Below, piece after piece: positions 51,421-60,279 of a stretch of 64,000 nt of DNA (within the stretch, counting starts at the first letter, position 1; every line of letters begins with the position of its first letter). Both the position numbers and the translations under genes were made by a program. The notes below the pieces were generated by a model. It was not told the DNA's origin, did no database searches, and worked only from the letters and a program-made list of their open reading frames with translations. This DNA comes from Lepidostoma basale (lineage: Eukaryota > Arthropoda > Insecta > Trichoptera > Lepidostomatidae): positions 124,001 to 188,000 of the forward strand of contig JAHDVF020000732.1 of NCBI GenBank assembly GCA_022606425.2, in the 5' to 3' direction.

Positions 51421-52460
51421 AATGTCCCTTGATTCTTTAATAAACATGTCCCTTGATTCTTTTAAATGAAATATGTTATTTTATATTATATAAACGTTGA
51501 TAGGTAAGACCACGAAATGTATGTTGTATTGAATAATGGAATGTTTGATACTTGCTGTTTGGACGTTCGGCCCGAGTCTCCCGTCAAGTCGCGTTCCGTT
51601 CCAGGCTCCCTAATATTTGACATGAAACAAACATGGACGTATTCGCAGTAAAATATTTATTCTGTTCGGAAGTGTTTGTGTTTGAAAACAAAGTGCCAGT
51701 CTTCATTTTCCACTTTCCCTGTTCGATAAAAGCTTTCCAGCTTTATATTTCCAGCGGAAAACCAGAGAAATGCACTCACAGATATTCGCTGCAATAACTT
51801 GTTTCTGTGCAAACTTTGTGTACGTATCGCTAGTACCTGAATTGAAAATGTAAAGGGTATTTTTGAAAACAGTAAAGAGTTCATTGTGGGCTACTGTTAC
51901 TTACATTGTTCTTCCGTAACCTCCATTCTACTTTATATCGGTGCTATGTACGAGTACATTTCGATTCCAAGATGAAGATATCAAATTACAACTGGTAAAT
52001 TTATTTTCGAGGTGATAAGATAACAAAATGTATGTATGAAACAATTGACGTTAAAGATTTTATGTTAATACGGATGTTTGAAGGCTTTCGTATTTATGTA
52101 GTAAATTTTCGCCCTGCTATACTTTCAAATAAATTACAATAAAAAATTCACAATATGTCGTATGTGAGAACTACTTTTTTACGGGTAATAACGAATTTTG
52201 TTTCAAGTTCCAATTTAGTCTTGATTCAAAAACTATAAAAGTAACAATTCATCATATCATCTGGACGTAGGCCTCTTCAAACAGTATCCATTTTCCTCTA
52301 TCCTTAGCGACTCTTTTTCCATCTTCTTCCCCCAACAGGAATTCTGGTGTCAGTCCATCTTTTTTGTGGTCGCCCGATACCTTTATTTCCTACCTATGAT
52401 TTCCACGTCAAGACTCGTGTATTAGTCTTCAAACTGATTTTACTGATTCATTAGAAATTG
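51421..52460. other. Mostly AT-rich, richer patches
   Basis: 51560-51620 (GGCCCGAGTCTCCCGTCAAG) and 52270-52400 (CTTCTTCCCCCAACAGG) are richer and apparently unique. The second could be a faint LINE trace. There are no exons or RNA genes. Confidence 0.3.
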
Positions 52461-52464
52461 TTAA

Positions 52465-52955
52465 TATGGAAGCGAAGCATGGAACTGGTAGAAGAAGGAT
52501 GAGAGTAGAATAAATGCGGTAGAGATGAGGTCCCTAAGACGTATGTGTGGTAGAACGATATACGACAGAATCTCAAATGCTGATATAAGAATGGAATGTA
52601 GAGCGGAAGAAGGTATAATGAACAAAATTATGAAAGGATCGCTGCGTTGGTTCGGACATATGGAACGCATGGATGGAGAAAGAATGGTTAAGAAAGTATA
52701 CGTTAATGATGTAAATGGGTACGAAGTCGAGGCAGACCGAGGAAAACATGGCATGACCAAATTAATCAAATTTTAAAGGTTGGTCATGTTAGAAGTCGGA
52801 GGAATCGACGTGCGTGTATGACTCGTTGTATGAATGTGGAGGAAGCTAGAGAGGTTTGCCAGGATAGAGTAGTGTGGGGGTCCATTCTCTCTGCCTACTT
52901 CTGCGGGGAAACGGCGTGATGGTTTGTTGTTGTTGTTGTTGTTGTTGTTGTTAGA
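52465..52955 (+). pseudogene. RTE-like subfamily B, best copy, (GTT)n tail
   Basis: AGCGAAGCATGGAACTGGTA opens it. The frame 52525-52776 reads MRSLRRMCGRTIYDRISNAD, IRMECRAEEGIMNKIMKGSL, RWFGHMERMDGERMVKKVYV and NDVNGYEVEADRGKHG. A one-base loss near the GTACGAAG word shifts the frame before the RACMTRCMN region. The end is GGGGAAACGGCGTGATGG and (GTT)n at 52923-52952. Confidence 0.88.
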
Positions 52956-53049
52956 AATTGTTGATGTTGATTGTTTGAATATAAGCCAAACACTTATATT
53001 GTTATCCCAAGTAATAAAAATGTTCGTAAAACGATTATCATAATCTACA

Positions 53050-53300
53050 AAAAATCAAATATATTTGAGCCTCCAGTGGAGGAGTATTTGCTCGTAAAGG
53101 ATAGAGCATTAATTAATAGGGAAAAAATCCGACCGGGGATTAAACTCAACAACAATACAGCAGCCAGACGGCGAGACTTCTGTGTAGCCGCCCCAGTAGG
53201 TACCCAGTAGCTGCCAGTAGCTACCAGCAGCTACCATTAACTACCAGTCGGTACTCGCCAACCCCGGGCCCCCCCGAGCGGCTAGATGCACAAAAGCTCT
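53050..53300. other. GC-richer island
   Basis: GACCGGGGATTAAACTCAAC, CAGACGGCGAGACTTCTGTG and ACCCCGGGCCCCCCCGAGCG. It is apparently unique apart from the minisatellite inside it. The 79-codon opening ends in it at 53210. Confidence 0.3.
53193..53252. repeat. 10-bp minisatellite, about six units
   Basis: The unit CCAGTAGCTA varies as CCAGTAGGTA, CCAGTAGCTG, CCAGCAGCTA, CCATTAACTA and CCAGTCGGTA. Confidence 0.75.
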
Positions 53301-53304
53301 TTTT

Positions 53305-53734
53305 TTCTATTCTATAGCTGGCTAAGTCGCGACCAGAAACTAAATTCTTAATTACCACTAATTAGGCAGTACCTGTTCATTGTAAACCAGAATACTCTTA
53401 CTTACGAAGTAGGCAAGAAAATTAATCCTTTTTACAAGAATAATTTCATAATGTCTCAATGTCTTAAGTACTGATTAAATGTCAAATATCTTAAATTAAT
53501 GTGTCTTGAAATAGTGAGTGTCTCACTTCATTTAAATGAGAAACATTTATTCATATTGTATAATTATAATATAATAATTTTATCCTTAATATCCGATTAG
53601 TGTATTAATTGGAGTGTTTGATTGTATCAGGCAATTTAGGGTATTATAAAAAAAAACGTTTTCTCATATTCGTATATTTCCAACTCTCCACATTTTTAAC
53701 CTACAATGCATTCAGTTTAAATTTACATATTTCA
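53305..53734. other. AT-rich sequence, nothing recognised
   Basis: No supported feature. Confidence 0.4.
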
Positions 53735-53935
53735 AGAAATTATTATTCCCTTGAGTGTCGCGACAGCTGTTTTGCCAACCGATGTTAGCATCATCAGGTG
53801 CTACAAACATCTAGTATTTTTCAACAACCTATTTGTCACACCTGATGATGCCAACGTCGGTTGGCGAAACAGTTGTCGCGACACTCAAGTAAATAATAAA
53901 CATTGTGATATCGCAACAGTGCTATAATTTTTAAC
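53735..53935. repeat. H1 palindromic repeat, copy E, with two facing hammerhead motifs
   Basis: The inverted arms TTGAGTGTCGCGACAGCTG and CAGTTGTCGCGACACTCAA are nearly perfect at the outside, with CATCATCAGGTG and CACCTGATGATG inside. The spacer is about 30 bp. It carries the best preserved ribozyme unit in the window. Confidence 0.88.
53831..53888 (+). ncRNA. Hammerhead ribozyme motif, H1-E plus-strand unit (best candidate)
   Basis: CTGATGA is at 53842-53848, a perfect 6-bp stem II (GCCAAC, loop GTCG, GTTGGC) at 53850-53865, GAAAC at 53866-53870, and ACAGTTGT at 53869-53876 as stem III with one G-U. Cleavage is predicted after C53877. Stem I is complete: C53841 pairs G53878, then a 3/1 internal loop, then TGTC (53834-53837) pairs GACA (53880-53883). 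All catalytic core positions 3-9 and 12-14 match the hammerhead consensus. One extra U (53849) sits before stem II. The minus unit keeps CTGATGA but has AAAAC for GAAAC. Confidence 0.7.
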
Positions 53936-53954
53936 AGTTATTGATTGTATTTTC

Positions 53955-54048
53955 TTGAACATTGATGTGAAACTCTACCATAGTAATATATAGCGACAGT
54001 TTTATGTTTCGCCTTTCTAGAACATTATCAATCGTCTGATTTGATAAT
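53955..54048 (-). repeat. H2 repeat, decayed
   Basis: The minus strand has TTGATAATGTTCTAGAAAGG then CGAAACATAAAAC. The tail side (TTCTTGAACATTGATGTGAA) is diverged. It directly follows copy E of H1. Confidence 0.5.
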
Positions 54049-54049
54049 A

Positions 54050-54640
54050 CCATAACAAGCCGGTACGCATAAATTCGTTTTTAATTAATATTTTCGTACA
54101 TTGGAATTAAATAATTGTGTTCAGTAAGTTTTGTATGGCATCTCCGGAGAAAAATCTCATAAACATAATAAATGAATTGTGATACGTATAAGTATCTCCT
54201 TCTTTTTTATCTATAGCTATTTGGGCAATATCTTCAGTCCATATTTTAGGTGGCCACGTATAATAATGGTGTTTCAAAATTAACACATTTAATAATCTCA
54301 AAAGTGTTTTGGGCAAAACAACAAAGTATCTAAACGTATTTCTTTAGTACAGTTATAACTAGAAATTTTTATCACACAGCAACCTATCGTGATATTGATC
54401 TTGTATATGACCTGACTAATTTTGTGTGTTACAAAATAAATGTTTTCATTTTGGATAGATAGAAGAAACGTACAAAAACGCTATTGTTTTTATTAAGTTC
54501 TATTAAATGTTTTTAAGGGCATCGGATATTATTTTGATACGTATCCATTATATTTTTTTTAAATCTATTTTGAGAATGTCATTTTAAAATATTTAAAGTG
54601 GACATAGTTAAATAGAAAATGTATATACGGTAATGGTTTC
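54050..54640. other. AT-rich sequence, nothing recognised
   Basis: No supported feature. Confidence 0.4.
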
Positions 54641-54644
54641 GTGT

Positions 54645-54795
54645 TTGTGTGACGTCAGTCACCTTTTAAATAGACTGGTCTTGTTGCTTCTTCCAGTAAA
54701 TGTGGCATGGAAGAGGGTGGCTGTGTGTGCGGCGCATGGTAAGCGGACACTTAGCGAGCCGCGGGTAGCACTCTGTAACTAAAGTATTTACTTCA
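54645..54795. other. GC-richer island containing a candidate micro-exon
   Basis: TGACGTCA at 54650-54657, then a pyrimidine tract, then GTGCGGCGCATGGTAAGCGG and GAGCCGCGGGTAGCAC. It is apparently unique. Confidence 0.3.
54697..54738 (+). CDS. Candidate 42-bp micro-exon, unknown gene
   Basis: TTGTTGCTTCTTCCAG is a strong acceptor and ATG|GTAAGC a good donor. Two frames are open: KCGMEEGGCVCGA (phase 2 entry) and NVAWKRVAVCAAH (phase 1 entry). The second would fit the phase 1 exit of the candidate at 36635-36675. The length is a multiple of three. Two open frames in 42 bp are expected by chance, so the splice signals carry the case. I do not recognise either peptide. Confidence 0.25.
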
Positions 54796-55039
54796 TTACA
54801 TCTGGGACAAAATAAAGTTTACGGAAACATTCCGGAAATTCCAATAGCAATCAATTAGAAACCAGCAGAAATTTAGACATGACTTCCAGATTACGACAGA
54901 TAAAAAGCTAACATCAATATTAAGTTATAGAAAGTTAAGGCGCTTATACTGGAATTCCATTGTAAAAACTTTGGAATTGAAAATACAATGCTGTTTATGT
55001 TTCACTGTAATTTATTTAATATCTTTATACAATAAAAAT

Positions 55040-55100
55040 ATAAACCACGATATAGAGGTCCGGTTCCATGCGGATGAAGGTCACCTCCGAAACATGTCTT
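55040..55100 (+). repeat. Hammerhead-like repeat, single unit
   Basis: ATGCGGATGAAGGTCACCTC then CGAAACATGTC: GAAAC, ACATGT and C follow a short GG/CC hairpin. The core is CGGATGA (U4 to G). It resembles H4. Confidence 0.4.
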
Positions 55101-55243
55101 TTAATTAATACAATCTGTTTGCCATGAGTTTTATTATTATTTATGGGAATTATAGAGTTTCAAAGCCAAAATTGCCAATACTGTATAGAAATAAATAATG
55201 ATAAGTTGAATAATATTATAATGATAAAACAAATGTGAAAATA

Positions 55244-55545
55244 ATTAACTAACTAACTAACCATCACGCCGTCTTCCCGAAGGGGTAGGCAGAAAGAATG
55301 GACTGCCACACTTTTCTTTCCTGACATATTTCTCTCGCTTCCTCAATATTCATACATCGTGTCATGCACGCGCGTTGATTTCTCTTGCTCCTCACATGGC
55401 CGACATTCAATATTTGATTTATTTGATCGTGCCACGTTTTCCTCGGACTTATTCTATTTCTGGTTCCATTTACATCATTAACACATAATTTTTTTACCAT
55501 TCTTTCTTAATTTATTATTTCCTTATGTCCAAATTATATTTTATA
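55244..55545 (-). pseudogene. RTE-like subfamily A, 3' end, well preserved
   Basis: The frame 55264-55500 reads MVKKLCVNDVNGTRNRISPR, KTWHDQINQILNVGHVRSKR, NQRACMTRCMNIEEAREICQ and ERKVWQSILSAYPFGKTA to its natural stop. The tail on the minus strand is TTAGTTAGTTAGTTAATTAT. Its stop-free coding end resembles 49245-49508, but the two tails and truncation points differ, so they are separate insertions. Confidence 0.88.
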
Positions 55546-55564
55546 TTGAACAAATATATCAATC

Positions 55565-55692
55565 CCACGTTTGATAATCCTTTAGACAGGCGAAATATGT
55601 CATTCAAATAAATTACATTAAAACTTGTATAAAACAGATGGTTTCATTCGTATTATTGATTTAATATGAGGTTTTACACCATTGTTCAATAA
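55565..55692 (+). repeat. H2 repeat
   Basis: TTGATAA (55571-55577), T, CCT...AGG hairpin, GAAAT, ATATGT, C. The tail is complete (AAACTTGTATAAAACAGATG, GAGGTTTTACACCATTGTTC). It lies 20 bp from the 5' truncation of the RTE copy. Confidence 0.7.
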
Positions 55693-55694
55693 AT

Positions 55695-56135
55695 AATAAA
55701 TATACTCATATCAATCCCATTTATCTAGCTGTTTCCAAAACAATTTAGTTTTTTAAATTCGAGTTGTTATTTGTAAACTTTATTTTTTCGGAAAAGCACA
55801 AAATAAAGAGTGAATAAAACCCTAATTTCAACAGAATTTTCAATACCCAATTTGGTATAATAGTCACATAACAATAATCGTAACCAAGCAATAACAGTTC
55901 TGTGTTCAACATCCACCGTTATGCGAAAAAATACGAGTATCAAGGGGAGGAAGGAGGAACCCGAAAAAATATAATTCTTTGATCTCATTCTTCTTCATAT
56001 GATTTTATAAACATTTGAGGGAACCCATTTTTGTTGCTTATGCTACGTTTAGTATTCATGATTTTACCTATGTGTGTTATAAAAATAATGTATAATGCTT
56101 GTGTACTTCATTTTTACACCACTTAATTTTTTTGT
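55695..56135. other. AT-rich sequence, nothing recognised
   Basis: A small purine-rich patch (GGGGAGGAAGGAGGAACCC) at 55939. No supported feature. Confidence 0.4.
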
Positions 56136-56139
56136 ATTG

Positions 56140-56225
56140 AACTAACCGGTTTCTTCGTCAGGATTACGAAAACAATACAGTTTTTAAACGGCGATAGCGA
56201 AACCGATTTTTTACATAGACCAAAA
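56140..56225. repeat. Hammerhead-like foldback (H3-related)
   Basis: The minus strand reads CTGACGA, a valid CTGANGA core, then AGAAACCGGTTA with almost no stem II. The + arm reads GGCGATAGCGAAACCGATTT with stem II but no core. It is one degraded pair of facing units. Confidence 0.45.
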
Positions 56226-56308
56226 TAAATAGTATTAAAAAAAAAAAAGTATTCAAGTGTAATAAATAATTTAAAAATATATATATACATATATATATTA
56301 TTATTTAC

Positions 56309-56571
56309 ATATCGTCGGTTCAAAGGTAAAACTCATTAAGTGACATTTCAAATTTTTCTCCTTTTTTTGCAACTTCCGCATCAGACTTGTGAATTCTACG
56401 TCAGAAAACAATCACCAAGTGTATTTATTAAAAAATAACAGTTATTCTTTAATAAAAACACTTGGTGATTACTTTTTGACGTAGAATTCACAAGTCTGAT
56501 CAGAAATTGCAAAAAAATTAATAAATAATTCAAATGTCACTTAATGAGTTTTACCTTTGAACCGACGATAT
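56309..56571. repeat. Long palindrome, two arms of about 131 bp
   Basis: The left arm (CGTCGGTTCAAAGGTAAAAC, AGACTTGTGAATTCTACGTC, AATCACCAAGTGTATTTATT) is inverted against the right arm with a 1-bp centre at 56440 and few mismatches and small indels. It is the tightest and longest foldback here. It has no hammerhead core. Near-perfect arms suggest a recent event such as a foldback transposon or a replication-slippage inverted duplication. Confidence 0.85.
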
Positions 56572-56684
56572 ATAAAAATTTATCTTAATTGTCACAAATG
56601 AATCGTGTTATTATTTCTTAAATATGTCTTCCTCTATAGTAAGTAATTTAAATCAACAATAAATGCTATATTAGTTCTGCTTCC

Positions 56685-56835
56685 CTCCCTGTGTCACCCT
56701 CGTGGTGCATAAGGCCGCCAGGGTTCTTCTAAATGTATCTCTTGGTCTGCCTTGCTTCCTCTTTCCGCCCACAGGGGGCCGGTCCATAACGCCATGCGCA
56801 ATATAGGCTGGGTTCCGCCTCAGATCGAAACCTAT
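56685..56835 (-). pseudogene. LINE C-terminal remnant, fourth family
   Basis: The minus strand encodes RNPAYIAHGVMDRPPVGGKR, KQGRPRDTFRRTLAALCTTR, V. The GxRKQGRPRxTxRRT motif is common at the ends of insect LINE reverse transcriptases. It has no start and no extension beyond about 50 codons. Confidence 0.65.
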
Positions 56836-56999
56836 ATATACTTCATTGTTTCTATCAACTTACCTGACTGGCCTTATGCCAACTGTTGTACTTTACAGGA
56901 GCATTAGACTGTCTGTAAAATATACCTTAACTGTCAGCACAAGTACAAAAAGCAACGACAGCGTGCTAGTTATTTTTAGTTACTGAGCCATCAAAACTG

Positions 57000-57300
57000 C
57001 TAAAAGGAGCTGCTTCCTTACAGGAAGTCCCATTTTCCGGCCTCTAAACGTATTTTTTTCGTGCACGGTGATTATTTTCAAATTCGTGTTGTTCCCTACC
57101 GATGCATGCAAAAACAGGTTGAAAAGCATGTGCTAAGCTACACAAATGCACGCAAGGTAAGCTTAGTTCAGGGGGTGAGATTCAGTCAGCGTAAAATAGT
57201 CGAACGGCGTGGGATGAAGTGAGAGGGATGTAACCACCCTCACCCACTCGATTCAAAACCTCCCTTCGCTGCCCGCTTCCCAACTGCAAAGATTAAACAA
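57000..57300. other. GC-richer island
   Basis: CTACCGATGCATGCAAAAAC, AATGCACGCAAGGTAAGC, GAACGGCGTGGGATGAAGTG and CAACCACCCTCACCC-type words. It is apparently unique, and holds the candidate exon at 57024-57156. Confidence 0.3.
57024..57156 (+). CDS. Possible 133-bp exon, very tentative
   Basis: CTGCTTCCTTACAG ends at 57023 and GTAAGC begins at 57157. One frame is stop-free through the segment, giving KSHFPASKRIFFVHGDYFQI and RVVPYRCMQKQVEKHVLSYT. That frame is open from 57004 to 57219, 72 codons, past both splice sites, which weakens the exon idea. The peptide is poor in acidic residues and unrecognised. Confidence 0.2.
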
Positions 57301-57775
57301 AAGTTTTGTTTGAAAATTCAATATGCTGCGATTGAATTTTGCATTTTGTACATTTGATCTGCTAGTTAAAAATGAAACGGTTTGACGAAATAAAAAATCT
57401 TAAATTCAATACAGAAATAAAAAATTACAAAATATAAGGTTATTTGCACTTGTATTTATTCAAATACACTAAGCCTTTTGAATATGATTTACATTTCTTC
57501 TAGAAGCAATGTTTTTATTCAGATTTTTAAACTTATTAGCACCTACTTAAATTGAATGTCCTAAAACACATCGAAATACACTAAGTAGGTGATATAATTA
57601 TAAATTTTCTCGAGTCTTTATTGACTAAGGAGAATTAGTTTTCTCTTGTATATATATTCATATTATCCGTTTACACTTTGTTATTATTTACAGAGTTTGT
57701 ACAGTATTATAAATTTAATCGAATTTCCAGCTAAACTTGACGTCATATTTTTTAGTTTGTATTTGAACTGAACTT
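57301..57775. other. AT-rich sequence, nothing recognised
   Basis: No supported feature. Confidence 0.4.
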
Positions 57776-57779
57776 AAAA

Positions 57780-58010
57780 CTAACTAACTAACCATCACGC
57801 CGTCTCTCCGAAGGGGTAGGCAAAAAGAATGGACTCTCATACTTTTCTTTCCTGACATATTGCTCTCGCTTCCTCAACATTCATTATGTTTCATGTACGC
57901 GCGTTGATTTCTCTGACTCCTCACGTGGCCGACATTCAATATTTGATTTTTTTTTATCGTGCTACGTTTTCTTCGGTCTTCCCCTATTTCTAGTAACTAT
58001 AAATTAATAA
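57780..58010 (-). pseudogene. RTE-like subfamily A, 3' end with (GTTA)n tail
   Basis: The + strand starts AACTAACTAACCATCACGCC. The body CGCGTTGATTTCTCTGACTC and TCACGTGGCCGACATTCAAT matches other reversed copies. It is truncated near the GRPRKTW region. Confidence 0.8.
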
Positions 58011-58705
58011 TTATCATTCCTTAAGCTAAATGGAAATAAAACAATTTGTTTAATGCAACCTTGAAGCATAGACGTAATGAATTTACCGCATAATTCAAAA
58101 TGACAGTTTTGTCAAAGTAAAAAGTTTACGGGAAAATAACTTCCCCGAAGAACGCAGGTGGCTTACTTAAAATGATTAAATGCAACGTAACTTGAAAATT
58201 CCCTAGTGCATCACAAATTGTAAGACACTACACGTGTATGTGTGTGTTTACTACCATAATTTATATAATATTAAAAGCTTGTCCGTGTATCGGTACCTTA
58301 ACCCCGGGGTAAAAAGGCCATTTAAATATTTCAATAACATTGTGAAATTCGTGTATTAGCGAGCGGATTTCTACTCTGGAGACTGGCTCAGAAGTGGGAT
58401 AGGTAACGGGTTTATTACGTATTCAGTGAGTGGGTACTATAAAATTTACGGAACTTTTAGCTGGGAACGGATTTATTTGGGACGATTTACTCCGGTACCC
58501 CCCTTATATCCCCCACTTAAACATTTCATATTGAAGAATAAGTAACCATAACTTGGCGATTTATAAATTTATGTCGAAAGGAATGCTCGGATATGAGGTG
58601 AAAAATCATTATATTTGTTAAACAATAACGAAATGTAACGATTTTTTTAAAGTCTTTGTTTCAATAAAGTTAAAATTGGAAGTAGTTATTAAATAAAAAA
58701 CATCG
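58011..58705. other. Unassigned, GC-richer at 58290-58520
   Basis: ACCTTAACCCCGGGGTAAAA is an inverted repeat word. ACTCCGGTACCCCCCTTATA closes the patch. It is apparently unique and non-coding. Confidence 0.3.
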
Positions 58706-58707
58706 CT

Positions 58708-59148
58708 TTAAAACTAACTAACTACACATCATGCCATCTCCCCGCCACACTGCCACACTTTTCTTTCCTGACATAATTCTCTCGCTTCCTCAACATTCAT
58801 GCACGTCGATTTCTCCAACTCCTCACGTGGCTGACATAATTATTTTTTCCTCTTGTATACAACAGGTCGTTTGAACCCAATTACTGAATACAATTTATTT
58901 TAGCTATTATATTGATTCTCATGACATGTGATAGATAGCCAATCTATCGCAATTTTATTGTCACGTGAATTCTACACCAGACCAAAGACAGTGTAACAAT
59001 CACACTGCCATCGCCTGGAATCGAACCCGGAACCTTCTGTATGAAAGTCAGAGCTCTTATCACTCTGCCACGAAGGTCGACAATTTTATTTATTTGATAC
59101 CACATTTTCCTCGGTCTTCCTCTATTTTTAGTTGCATTTAATGTTTCT
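58708..59148 (-). pseudogene. RTE-like subfamily A, split by a SINE
   Basis: The + strand starts AACTAACTACACATCATGCC (decayed tail) with TCGCTTCCTCAACATTCATG. It is interrupted at about 58840 and resumes at 59081 with TTATTTATTTGATACC and CTCGGTCTTCCTCTATTTTT. It has deletions in the CCCGAAGGGG region. Confidence 0.75.
58850..59080 (-). mobile_element. tRNA-derived SINE, type 1, nested in the RTE copy
   Basis: The 3' end GTAATTGGGTTCAAACGACC, the body and the head (GCAGAGTGATAAGAGCTCT, GGTTCCGGGTTCGATTCC) are all present, reversed. Imperfect flanking words ACATAATTATT and ACAATTTTATT may be the target duplication. Confidence 0.88.
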
Positions 59149-59149
59149 T

Positions 59150-59310
59150 TCGAAATTGTTGCAACAGCTGTTTTGCTAACTGATGTAAGCATCAAGTGTT
59201 AATCAACATTTGTAATTATAACAGGTGACAACAGGTGATTGCAACACCCGATGATTCTAACATCGGTTAGCGAAACAGCTGTCTAGATAATTTTGAAAGT
59301 AATACAATCA
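59150..59310. repeat. H1 palindromic repeat, copy F
   Basis: The right arm at 59241-59290 has CCGATGA (U4 to C), T, a TCTAAC...GTTAGC stem, GAAAC (59272-59276), ACAGCTGT, C. The left arm has lost part of its core (CTTGATGC on the minus strand). Arms are otherwise inverted as in other H1 copies. Confidence 0.75.
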
Positions 59311-60040
59311 TTGTTTTTTTTTCTATAACAGTGTAATTATTTAAACAGTACTATTTTTTCTATAACAGTGTAATTATTTAACAGACTCAATAAAAAAACA
59401 AAAAGAATATAATTTGTCCTTGTGTTAATTCCATAGAGTTCATAATATCTTCATTGGTTTAATATATTTTTTTATATAACTAATGCATTTGTAAATAACT
59501 AGTTATTAACCAAATACATAAATTGTTTATAAGCCATAATACTCATTTTTACAACGGTATACTTTACGTTGCACTAAATTAAATACTTTTTAATTTTGGA
59601 CTAACGAAAAAAAGCCATTACTTATTTTGCTTTCCATAAAAACAGAATTTCGAAAATTTTAAGTGGGTTTGAAAAATCAGAGAGGTTTCATGAACAATAA
59701 ATATCTGTGCCTACCCCTCCTCTCCGAACAACTTTCTATGGGTGGTAGATTTAAGAGGGTAGACTGGAGAACAGGGGGGGTGTGGGAAGGGAGTTAAAAT
59801 CAGTTTTAAATTTAATGACCTCCAAAGAAGCATTCGTGTGCGGAAGTTGGGAGAGCGTTTGGATAAATTGTGCCCGACCCGAAATCCCAATCCACGGACC
59901 GAATACTCAATAAATCCACTTATAGAATCTGTGGATATTTAGATAAAATGTAAATAACCGCTAAGCATTTATTTCGATATTTGTTTCATTGATTAATTTT
60001 AAATGTTACAACCAATGATTTATCATAATAATAGACTGAT
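59311..60040. other. AT-rich, GC-richer patch at 59690-59930
   Basis: ATAACAGTGTAATTATTTAA occurs twice (59327 and 59363), a short direct repeat. The patch (CCTACCCCTCCTCTCCG, GAGAACAGGGGGGGTGTGGG) is apparently unique. Confidence 0.35.
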
Positions 60041-60042
60041 CG

Positions 60043-60276
60043 TTTATTATTATGAATCGCTCTTTGCATCATGACAGCATCAGCCAAATCAATGTAAAGG
60101 GTATTGTAGCTATCATATTGATTCTCGGGACATGTGATAGGTAGCTAATATATCGCCATTTTATTGTCATATGAATTCTACACCAGACCATAGACAATCA
60201 TTTCCCTGCGAGGAATCGAACCCAGAACTTTCGGGGTGGCAGTCAATGCACTTACCACTCGGCCACGAAGGTGGTC
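60043..60276 (-). mobile_element. tRNA-derived SINE, 3' end type 2
   Basis: Reversed, the 3' end is TTACATTGATTTGGCTGATG and the (AAT)n tail at 60043-60052. The head is CACCTTCGTGGCCGAGTGG and GGTTCTGGGTTCGATTCCT. It is the second copy of the type found at 21655-21922. Confidence 0.85.
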
Positions 60277-60279
60277 GTG

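Noticed and set aside
20736..54657. TGACGTCA words at 7457, 20736 and 54650 as CRE sites
   Set aside because: One lies in the mariner transposase remnant. Three 8-mers in 64 kb need no special explanation without conservation or binding data.
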